Below, piece by piece: positions 31,719-37,974 of a stretch of DNA of 37,974 nt. The DNA comes from Streptomyces sp. SID10853 (GTDB lineage: Bacteria > Actinomycetota > Actinomycetes > Streptomycetales > Streptomycetaceae). Position 1 is the first letter of the stretch; every line of letters starts with the position of its first letter. The translations under genes were made by a program, and so were the position numbers. The stretch spans positions 1 through 37,974 of the forward strand of contig NZ_JAAGLN010000048.1 in the NCBI RefSeq assembly GCF_010548145.1, written 5' to 3'. Under the pieces are notes generated by a model. The model saw only the letters and a list, made by a program, of their open reading frames with translations, searched no databases and was not told the origin of the DNA.

Positions 31719-31734
31719 TAACTAAGTTCAGTTA
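31719..31734. promoter_or_regulatory. Operator TAACT-N6-AGTTA, likely TetR site
   Basis: TAACTAAGTTCAGTTA has perfect 5-bp arms and a central AAGTTC, typical of TetR-family operators. It lies between the ferredoxin gene and the 3' end of the TetR gene. A leftward promoter can be drawn over it (TTAGTT, 16 bp, CATATG at about 31699-31704), so binding would repress the ferredoxin operon. Confidence 0.65.
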
Positions 31735-31777
31735 TGGACGCTAGTCCTCGGCCCGGAAGCCGTCAAACGGTTCGGCC

Positions 31778-32548
31778 TTATGCGGAGTTGATGTCCTGCC
31801 CGGCGTCCTGGCCGGCCAGCCCGGTGAGAATCGCCCTGATCCGGCGCGACGCGGCTGTCTCGGCCGCCGGCGGGCGCACCGTGCCGTCGGCCGGCGGGTC
31901 CGGTACCAGGGAATCGACCAGTCCGTCGGCCACCTGCAGGATGAGGTCGCCCATGGGGGCGCTCTGCGGCAGGGCGTGGTTCAGGGCGATGTTGCCGTGC
32001 AGACCGGACCAGAGGGTCAGTGCCGCCTGCTCGACCGGCAGGCTGGGAGTGAACCCCTCACGCAGGCAGCGGTCGAACGCCGTGCGCAGGCCGGCGGACA
32101 CATGCCGGGAGGGGTGCCGGTTGATCCGGCCCTGCGCGACAGCGGGCTGCGGAACCTCGAACAGGAGCCGGTAGTGCCCCGGGTTGTCGAGCGCGAACCG
32201 GCAGTACGCGTGCACCTGGGCCCGCAGCCGCTCCCGGGAGCCCAGCTCGGCCGACGCGGTGTCCGCCGCTTGCATCCGCGCGGCCAGGTCGGCGTACTTG
32301 TCCTCCAGCGCCGCCCACACCAGCTCGGCCTTGTCCGCGAAATGCAGGTAGATGCTGGGCGCCGCGACACCGACCTCCCGGGCGACCGCCCGCATGGTGA
32401 GACGCTCGATCCCGCCCCAGTGGCCGAGCAGCCGGTTGACAGCGGCAAGGATCTCCTTGCGCAGCTGGTCGCCCTCGCCGCGTGCGCTGCGTGGCCGTGC
32501 GGCACCCGCAAGGGGCCCGGCCTTCGCTCTCGCCGACTGCTCCACCAC
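31778..32548 (-). CDS. TetR-family transcriptional regulator
   Basis: A 256-residue regulator. The N-terminal TetR HTH spans about residues 28-75 (RKEILAAVNRLLGHWGGIER, LTMRAVAREVGVAAPSIYLH, FADKAELVWAALEDKYADL). A longer ligand-binding domain follows (HAYCRFALDNPGHYRLLFEV), with a C-terminal extension rich in Pro/Ala. The start is GTG 32548 (or the next GTG), preceded by GAGGAGGAGC. It is flanked by genes of the catabolic cluster and by the TAACT palindrome, so it probably senses a cluster intermediate, perhaps an acyl-CoA as KstR-type regulators do. A 9-bp repeat array sits 46 bp upstream of its start. Confidence 0.9.
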   Translation of the reverse strand: MVEQSARAKAGPLAGAARPRSARGEGDQLRKEILAAVNRLLGHWGGIERLTMRAVAREVGVAAPSIYLHFADKAELVWAALEDKYADLAARMQAADTASAELGSRERLRAQVHAYCRFALDNPGHYRLLFEVPQPAVAQGRINRHPSRHVSAGLRTAFDRCLREGFTPSLPVEQAALTLWSGLHGNIALNHALPQSAPMGDLILQVADGLVDSLVPDPPADGTVRPPAAETAASRRIRAILTGLAGQDAGQDINSA

Positions 32549-32593
32549 GAACCGCTCCTCCTCGTATATCCACGAGGTTAAGGGGTTCGCTGA

Positions 32594-32665
<72 letters not shown>

Positions 32666-32674
32666 ACCCCGCGC

Positions 32675-33247
32675 TCACCCCCAGTGATCGCCCCAGCCCC
32701 AGGGGTCCGGGACCGTGGTGACGGCCGCCGGGGTCCCGATGCCGAAGCCGCCGCGGTAGAACAGCATCGGCTCCCGGTCGGCCATGGTCTCCAGTCCGAG
32801 CACCCGGCCCACCACCACGTCGTGGTCGCCCGCGCCGTGCACGTCGTGCACATCGGCGTGCACCCGGCTCAGGACGCCCGGCAGCGACGGTGTTCCCCAG
32901 CGGGAGAGCTCCCAGTGCAGGCCGTCGAACTTGCGGCCTCTGCCGGACCCGAACCGGGCGCACAGATCCGTCTGCTGTGCGGTCAGGATGTTCACGGTGA
33001 ACCGCCCCGACTCCCTGATCCTCGGCCAGGTGCGCCCCCGGTGGTCGGCGCAGAAGAGGACCAGGGCCGGTTCGAGGGAGACGGACGCGAACGACTGGCA
33101 GGCGAAGCCCACCGGGGCGCCGTCCCGGTCGATCCCTGTCACCACGGTGACCCCCGACGCGAAGGTCCCCATGGTGTCGCGCATCCGCGGCGGCGTCGGC
33201 GTGGTCTTCTCGTCGGCCTCGGGCGGGGACACGGACTCTGCGGTCAT
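32675..33247 (-). CDS. Flavin reductase-like protein (HpaC/two-component monooxygenase type)
   Basis: A 190-residue FMN-binding split-barrel protein. The fold is visible as MRDTMGTFASGVTVVTGIDR, GAPVGFACQSFASVSLEPAL, VLFCADHRGRTWPRIRESGR and FTVNILTAQQTDLCARFGSG, with VLGLETMADREPMLFYRGGF near the end. Such proteins reduce FMN/FAD with NAD(P)H for a separate oxygenase. ATG 33247 follows GAGGTG by six bases; GTG 33256 is an alternative. Located in the P450/CoA cluster, upstream of tetR on the same strand. Its oxygenase partner is not in the window, unless it feeds a component beyond the right edge. Confidence 0.87.
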   Translation of the reverse strand: MTAESVSPPEADEKTTPTPPRMRDTMGTFASGVTVVTGIDRDGAPVGFACQSFASVSLEPALVLFCADHRGRTWPRIRESGRFTVNILTAQQTDLCARFGSGRGRKFDGLHWELSRWGTPSLPGVLSRVHADVHDVHGAGDHDVVVGRVLGLETMADREPMLFYRGGFGIGTPAAVTTVPDPWGWGDHWG

Positions 33248-33674
33248 CGGTTTCACCTCGAGGGGGACGGTGCGGAATTGTGCCCGGGAGCGGGCAGGGG
33301 GCCGACGCTAGGACAGCGGCCCGCCGTGCCGACCCCGGTTCCCGATGAGTGGAATGCCGGCCCGCGGCGGGCTTCACGAGGGCGGCTGCAAGGGTCTCGG
33401 CGGCGCCCCCCGGCCGTACGTATCCCACGCATCCCGCTGACCGGGACGCCCGCCGTGCGGACCCGCCGGCCCTGGCTACCGTCCAGAAGCCGACCACGAC
33501 ACACGGCACCCGTAACCGCCCGCACCGGGCGGCCACCCGGCCCCTCCGTGCCCCGGCCCCGGCGCTCACGACCCTGGAACACCCGGCGCAGCCGCGCCAC
33601 CCCGGCTCCGTACCGAGATCGAGAAGCCCGTACCGAGATCGAGAAACCCGTCCTTCGGGTGAGAGGGACCGACG
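33248..33674. other. 427-bp divergent promoter region
   Basis: No gene recognised. It separates the leftward flavin reductase from the rightward acyl-CoA synthetase and must contain the catabolic operon promoter. The only strong structure seen is the 20-bp tandem repeat directly before the synthetase. No TAACT-type palindrome was found here. Confidence 0.6.
33611..33650. repeat. 20-bp tandem direct repeat upstream of the acyl-CoA synthetase
   Basis: GTACCGAGATCGAGAAGCCC (33611-33630) is followed at once by a copy with one change, G to A at the 17th position (33631-33650). The second copy ends 24 bp before the start codon. A 20-bp period is about two helical turns, so the copies lie on the same face. 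A probable binding site or recent duplication. Confidence 0.8.
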
Positions 33675-35336
33675 TTGCCACATCAGACGATTGCCGACCT
33701 GCTGCTCGCCCGTGCCGGCGACGACCACCCCGGTCTTGTGACCCGCGAACAGACCTGGACCTGGGACGAGGTGGTCGCGGAGAGCGCGGCCCGCGCCGCC
33801 TGGGCGGAGGAGTCGCGCACCGAGGGCCCGTTCCATATCGGCGTACTCCTGGAGAACGTGCCCGAGTACATCTTCTGGCTCGGCGCAGCCGCGCTCTGCG
33901 GGGCCGCGGTCGTGGGCATCAACCCGACCCGCCGCGGCGCCGAACTCGAACGCGAAGTGCGGCACACCGACTGCCAGTTGATCGTCACCGACCGGGCGGG
34001 CGCCGACCTGCTGCGCGGTCTGGACATCGGTGTGGACCAGGAACGGTTCCTCGTCGTGGACGAGCCGCGGTACGCGGGCCTTCTCGCCGCCCACGCCGGG
34101 CGCCGGCCCGTGCGGGCCGCCCCGGACGTCACCGCGGGGACCAGGATGCTGCTGCTCCTGACCTCGGGCACGACCGGTACGTCGAAGGCGGCGATCTGTT
34201 CGCAGGGCAGGCTCGCCGCGCTGGGCGCGTCCAACAGCGCCAAGTACGACATCACCCGCACCGACATCTGCTACTGCCCGATGCCGCTGTTCCACGGCAA
34301 CGCCCTGATGGCGCTGTGGGCACCCGCCCTCACCGCGGGCGCCACCATCGCTCTGCCCCGCGCGTTCTCCGCCTCCGGATTCCTCCCCGACGTTCGGCAC
34401 TTCGGGGCCACCTACTTCACGTACGTCGGCAAGGCCATCGGCTACGTCCTGGCCCGCCCCGGGACACCGGACGACGCCGACAACCGGCTCACCCATGCCT
34501 TCGGTACCGAGGCGTCGCCCGAGGACGCGGACCGCTTCCTGGCACGTTTCGGCTGCCGGCTCATCGAGGGGTACGGCTCCAGCGAGGGCAGCGGCATGCT
34601 CAGACGCGTCTCCGGCGGACCGGCCGGCGCGCTCGGCGTGCCGGCCCGGGAGAGCGTCCGCATCGTGCACCCCACGACCCGGCAGACCTGCCCGCCCGCA
34701 CTCGTCGACGTCTACGGCCGGGTACGCAACCCCGAAGAGGCCATCGGCGAGATCGTCGACACCGAGGGCGCCGCCCGGTTCGAGGGCTACTACGCCAACG
34801 AGGCCGCCAACGCCGAGCGCGTGCGCCACGGCTGGTACTGGACCGGAGACCTCGGCTATGTGGACGAGGCAGGCTACTTCTACTTCGCCGGACGGTCCGG
34901 CGACTGGATCCGCGTGGACGGCGAGAACATCTCCGCCCTGCTCACCGAACGCGTCCTGCGCCGGCACCAGGACATCGTGGCGGCCGGAGTCTTCGGTGTG
35001 CCCGACCCGCGCTCCGGCGACCAGGTCATGGCCGCCGTGGAGATCGCCGAAGGCACCCGTTTCGAGGACCTGGACCTGCCCGGATTCCTGGCCCGCCAGG
35101 AAGACCTGGGGACCAAGGGAGCCCCCCGCTTCGTCCGCGTATCGCATGCGCTGCCCACCACCGGCTCCAACAAGCTGCGCAAGAAGGAGATGCAGCTGGA
35201 CGGCTGGCGCACCGACGACCCGGTGTACCGCTGGCAGGGCCGGGGCCAGGCCGTGTACGCGCCGATGACCGCCGACGACAAGGCGGCGCTGCGCGCCGAG
35301 TTCCTGGCCAGCGGGCGTGGGCGCTTCCTGCCCTGA
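33675..35336 (+). CDS. Acyl-CoA synthetase (ANL superfamily)
   Basis: A 553-residue AMP-forming ligase that activates a carboxylic acid to its CoA thioester. The ATP-binding loop is LLTSGTTGTSKAA near residue 161. Further motifs are the A5-like EGYGSSEGSG, YWTGDLGYVDEAGYFYFAGR, and the C-terminal lysine region GSNKLRKKEMQ, which belongs to the adenylation half-reaction. The organisation resembles FadD17/FadD19-type steroid-acid ligases but this is only a family resemblance. The start is TTG 33675, preceded by GAGAGGG; no ATG is available before the conserved domain. First gene of an operon with an ACAD, MaoC-DUF35 protein and second ACAD. Confidence 0.92.
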   Translation: MPHQTIADLLLARAGDDHPGLVTREQTWTWDEVVAESAARAAWAEESRTEGPFHIGVLLENVPEYIFWLGAAALCGAAVVGINPTRRGAELEREVRHTDCQLIVTDRAGADLLRGLDIGVDQERFLVVDEPRYAGLLAAHAGRRPVRAAPDVTAGTRMLLLLTSGTTGTSKAAICSQGRLAALGASNSAKYDITRTDICYCPMPLFHGNALMALWAPALTAGATIALPRAFSASGFLPDVRHFGATYFTYVGKAIGYVLARPGTPDDADNRLTHAFGTEASPEDADRFLARFGCRLIEGYGSSEGSGMLRRVSGGPAGALGVPARESVRIVHPTTRQTCPPALVDVYGRVRNPEEAIGEIVDTEGAARFEGYYANEAANAERVRHGWYWTGDLGYVDEAGYFYFAGRSGDWIRVDGENISALLTERVLRRHQDIVAAGVFGVPDPRSGDQVMAAVEIAEGTRFEDLDLPGFLARQEDLGTKGAPRFVRVSHALPTTGSNKLRKKEMQLDGWRTDDPVYRWQGRGQAVYAPMTADDKAALRAEFLASGRGRFLP

Positions 35337-35411
35337 GAGGTCCTGGAGACACTTCCGGCGCTGAGGGCCTGTCCGGTTCCGCCCGGCGGCGACAACCAAG
35401 GAGAACGACAC

Positions 35412-36578
35412 ATGCAACTGCGCGAGAGCGCCGCGCACCGCGAGCTGCGGCGAGAACTGCGGGCGTACTTCGCCGGCCTGATGCCCGAGGACGAACGCCG
35501 TCGCGTCGGTGAGGAGGGCGTCGGCGGCGACCGCTTCCGTGAGGTCGTGAAACGGCTCGGCTCGGACGGCTGGCTCGGCATCGGCTGGCCCACCGAGTAC
35601 GGCGGCCAGGGGCGCCCGGTCGAGGACCAGTATGTGTTCTTCGACGAGGTGCAGCGGGCCGGCCTGCCCTTTCCGTTCGTCACGGTCAACACCGTCGGCC
35701 CGACCCTCATGGCGTACGGGTCGGAGGAACACAAGCGGCGGTTCCTCCCCGGCATCCTCTCGGGCGACATCGTGTTCGCGATCGGCTACACCGAGCCCGA
35801 GGCCGGCACCGACCTGGCCTCGCTGACCACCCGGGCCGTCCGGGACGGCGACGCGTACGTCGTGGACGGCAGCAAGATCTTCACCAGCGGCGCCAACACC
35901 GCCGACTACGTGTGGCTCGCCGCCCGCACCGACCCGGACGCCCCCAAGCACCGGGGCATCTCCATCCTGATCGTGCCCACCACCGACGACGGCTTCTCCT
36001 GGAGCCCCATCCGCACGGTGGGCGGCATGGTCGTCACCGCCACGTACTACAGCGGCATCCGGGTGCCGGCCGACGACGTGGTGGGCGAGGTGGACGGCGG
36101 GTGGCGGCTCATCACCGCCCAGCTCAACCACGAGCGGATCGGCCTCGCCGCCCTCGGCGGCCGCAGCATCCAGCTGTGGGAGCAGGTCCTCGACTGGGCC
36201 GACGAGAACGGGGCGAGTGAACTCCCCTGGGTGCAGCGGGAGTTCGCCCGTACGTACGCCAGGCTGGAGGCGATGCGGCTGATGAACTGGAAGATGACGG
36301 CTGCCGTCGCCGCCGGCACCCTCACCGGCGCCGAAGCGGGCGCGGCCAAGGCATACGGCACCGAGACCCACATCGACGTCCAGCGCGCGCTGACACAGAT
36401 ACTCGGGGCCGCGGGGCGTATCCGTCCCGAGTCGCCGGGTGCGGCACTCGCCGGGCAGATCGAGCAGCTCTCCCGGCAGGGGATCGTGAACACCTTCGGC
36501 GGCGGCGTCAACGAGATCCTGCGGGACATGGTCGCCGTCCAGGGCCTCGGGCTGCCGCGCAAGGGGCGGGCCGCGTGA
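35412..36578 (+). CDS. Acyl-CoA dehydrogenase, complete
   Basis: A 388-residue FAD-dependent acyl-CoA dehydrogenase. The signature FAIGYTEPEAGTDLASLTTR lies near residues 118-137. At the C-terminus the YEGT motif that carries the catalytic Glu in MCAD is replaced by FGGG (residues 362-365, before VNEILRDMVA). Loss of that Glu is seen in enzymes that place the base elsewhere and in heteromeric alpha2beta2 ACADs. ATG 35412 follows AAGGAGA. The gene is 75 bp after the ligase and its stop overlaps the next start (GTGA). With the partial ACAD at 37696 it probably forms a FadE28-FadE29-like pair; inference. Confidence 0.94.
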   Translation: MQLRESAAHRELRRELRAYFAGLMPEDERRRVGEEGVGGDRFREVVKRLGSDGWLGIGWPTEYGGQGRPVEDQYVFFDEVQRAGLPFPFVTVNTVGPTLMAYGSEEHKRRFLPGILSGDIVFAIGYTEPEAGTDLASLTTRAVRDGDAYVVDGSKIFTSGANTADYVWLAARTDPDAPKHRGISILIVPTTDDGFSWSPIRTVGGMVVTATYYSGIRVPADDVVGEVDGGWRLITAQLNHERIGLAALGGRSIQLWEQVLDWADENGASELPWVQREFARTYARLEAMRLMNWKMTAAVAAGTLTGAEAGAAKAYGTETHIDVQRALTQILGAAGRIRPESPGAALAGQIEQLSRQGIVNTFGGGVNEILRDMVAVQGLGLPRKGRAA

Positions 36579-37696
36579 CCGGGCACAGCACCCGGCAGGA
36601 CACCGGGTACGAAGAGCGGCTGCGGGCCTTCACCGGACGGGAACTGCGCGCCGCCACACCGGCCCAGGACCCCGTCAACCAGCCGATGATCCGGCACTGG
36701 ACGGAGGCGATGGGCGACACCAACCCGGTGTACACCGACGCCGGTTCGGCCCGGGCCACCGGGCGCGACGGGGTGGTGGCACCCGCGTCGATGGTCCAGG
36801 CGTGGACGATGCCCGGATACGCGGCCACCGTCTCCCCGCCGGCCGTGCGCAGCGGCTTCGACGAACTGGTCGGCCTCCTCGCCGAGGGCGGATACACGTC
36901 CGTGGTGGCGACCGACTCGGAGTTCGGCTTCCTGCGGGAGCTGGTGCCCGGGGACCATGTCACCGTCCGCGAGACCGTGGAGTCGATCTCCGAGGAGAAG
37001 CGGACCGGGCTGGGCGCCGGACGGTTCGTCACCACCCTCAAGACGTACACGGACCAGCACGGCGAGACCGTGGCAACGCAGCGCTGGCGGACCCTCAGGT
37101 TCCGTCCGGCGTCCGCGGCGGCCCGTGAGGAGGGCCCCGAGGCCGCTCCGGTGGCAGCTCCGGCAGCGGGCGCCGCGCAGGCCCCCGCAACGGCTCCGGC
37201 AATGGCTCCGGCGACGGCTCCCGCAGTGGCCGGGGCCGGAGGAACCGATTCGGCCGCGGCCGGTGAACCCGCCCCGGAAGCGGCTCGTGCCCTGCGCCCC
37301 CGACCGGCTGTCAACCGCGACAACGCCTTCTTCTTCGACGGCGCGAAGCAGCACCGGCTGCTCATCCAGCGCTGTACCGCCTGCTCCCTGCTGCGCCATC
37401 CGCCCGGCCCCTGCTGCCCGGAGTGCAACTCCCTGGAGTGGGACACCGTCGAGGCGTCCGGCCGCGGCGTGGTGCACAGCTTCGTCGTGAACCACCATCC
37501 GAGGCACCCCGCCTTCGACTTCCCGATGGCCGTCGCGGTCGTGGCACTGGCCGAAGGCACCCGCCTGATCGCAGGTCTGACCGGTGTCGCACCCGAGGAC
37601 GTGGAGATCGACATGCCCGTGGTCCTCGACTGGCTCGACGCCGACCCCGATCTGACCCTGCCGGTCTTCCGGCCCGCCCCGACGGAGGCACCCTGA
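36575..37696 (+). CDS. MaoC-like hydratase fused to DUF35 (ChsH2-like)
   Basis: A 373-residue two-domain protein. Residues about 15-185 form a MaoC-like hotdog hydratase domain: FTGRELRAATPAQDPVNQPM, IRHWTEAMGDTNPVYTD, GVVAPASMVQAWTMPG and RFVTTLKTYTDQHGE. After an Ala/Pro linker (about 190-240) comes a DUF35 domain with a zinc ribbon, Cys267-Cys270 (RCTAC) and Cys281-Cys284 (CPEC), then an OB-fold (GVVHSFVVNHHPRHPAFDFP). The layout matches ChsH2 of mycobacterial cholesterol degradation, where MaoC partners ChsH1 and DUF35 binds the aldolase Ltp2. Those partners are expected just beyond the edge. Start is GTG 36575, overlapping the ACAD stop. Confidence 0.9.
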   Translation: MTGHSTRQDTGYEERLRAFTGRELRAATPAQDPVNQPMIRHWTEAMGDTNPVYTDAGSARATGRDGVVAPASMVQAWTMPGYAATVSPPAVRSGFDELVGLLAEGGYTSVVATDSEFGFLRELVPGDHVTVRETVESISEEKRTGLGAGRFVTTLKTYTDQHGETVATQRWRTLRFRPASAAAREEGPEAAPVAAPAAGAAQAPATAPAMAPATAPAVAGAGGTDSAAAGEPAPEAARALRPRPAVNRDNAFFFDGAKQHRLLIQRCTACSLLRHPPGPCCPECNSLEWDTVEASGRGVVHSFVVNHHPRHPAFDFPMAVAVVALAEGTRLIAGLTGVAPEDVEIDMPVVLDWLDADPDLTLPVFRPAPTEAP

Positions 37697-37974
37697 TGGA
37701 TTTCTCCCTGGGAGAAGAGCTCGAAGCCGTCCGTGACCTGGCGCGCGAGATCTTCACCGACCGTGCGACGCCCGAACGGCTGCGCGAGGTGGAGACCTCG
37801 CAGGCCCGCGTCGACGAAGCCCTGTGGGCCGATCTGGCCGCCGCCGGTCTGCTCGGCGCCCTGCTGCCCGAACGGGAGGGCGGCGCCGGGCTCGGGATGG
37901 CGGGGCTCTGCGTTCTCCTGGAGGAGCAGGGCCGGCGGGTGGCGCCCGTGCCGCTGTGGCCGGCCCTGACCGGC
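37696..37974 (+). CDS. Acyl-CoA dehydrogenase, N-terminal part (cut by window end)
   Basis: The first 93 codons of a second acyl-CoA dehydrogenase. MDFSLGEELEAVRDLAREIF and LWADLAAAGLLGALLPEREG are typical of the N-terminal helical domain, and GGAGLGMAGLCVLLEEQGRR continues it. The ATG overlaps the preceding stop by one base (TGATG), so it is in the same operon. Probably the partner subunit of the first ACAD. Confidence 0.88.
   Translation, partial: MDFSLGEELEAVRDLAREIFTDRATPERLREVETSQARVDEALWADLAAAGLLGALLPEREGGAGLGMAGLCVLLEEQGRRVAPVPLWPALTG

Overview
The window looks like a chromosomal segment from a Streptomyces or a close high-GC actinomycete. G/C dominates third codon positions, GTG and TTG starts are common, Shine-Dalgarno sites are strong (AGGAGG, GGGAGGTG), and the gene families are actinomycete ones: F420-dependent oxidoreductase, PucR and IclR regulators, DUF1345, an Rv1733c-like protein, a DyP-encapsulin pair and many small secreted proteins. 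No rRNA, tRNA, CRISPR array, insertion sequence or prophage module was recognised.

Layout, left to right. (1) 1-4648: protocatechuate (beta-ketoadipate) genes pcaH-pcaG-pcaB run leftwards off the window, divergent from an IclR-type regulator made of two complete IclR units in tandem. (2) 4733-7066: a Cu+ P1B-type ATPase behind two CsoR-like operators. (3) 7324-8178: a secreted trypsin-like protease. (4) 8300-12735: a single-chain aconitase-family hydratase and a PucR-type regulator with two C-terminal HTH domains. (5) 13068-18466: small secreted proteins, a Doc-like/ribbon-helix-helix toxin-antitoxin pair, an AraC-type regulator, a SnoaL-like protein, a short PhzF protein, a DUF1345 membrane protein and a small lipoprotein. 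(6) 18723-20678: a 25-residue, extremely basic microprotein, then a B-type dye-decolorizing peroxidase carrying an encapsulin-targeting tail, then the encapsulin shell gene. (7) 20746-28708: a nucleotidyltransferase-like protein, a Tat-exported GH63-like glycosidase, an F420-dependent oxidoreductase, an APH-like kinase, an Rv1733c-like membrane protein, a tandem universal stress protein and a COG4705-like membrane protein.

(8) 28909 to the right edge is a coherent accessory catabolic cluster. Leftward: a flavin reductase, a TetR regulator, then a probable ferredoxin / beta-hydroxyacid dehydrogenase-carboxymuconolactone decarboxylase fusion / cytochrome P450 operon. Rightward: an acyl-CoA synthetase, an acyl-CoA dehydrogenase, a MaoC-DUF35 fusion and a second acyl-CoA dehydrogenase cut by the edge. 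Family knowledge suggests oxidative attack on a hydrophobic substrate, CoA activation, alpha,beta-dehydrogenation by a possible heteromeric ACAD, hydration, and possibly aldol cleavage by a DUF35-partnered thiolase-like protein beyond the edge. This resembles the steroid side-chain igr locus of mycobacteria in its set of families, but the substrate cannot be read from the sequence.

The window is also rich in short tandem repeats with a 9-bp unit, some in frame at protein N-termini and one between genes. Several promoter regions carry clear palindromes or direct repeats that are good operator candidates.
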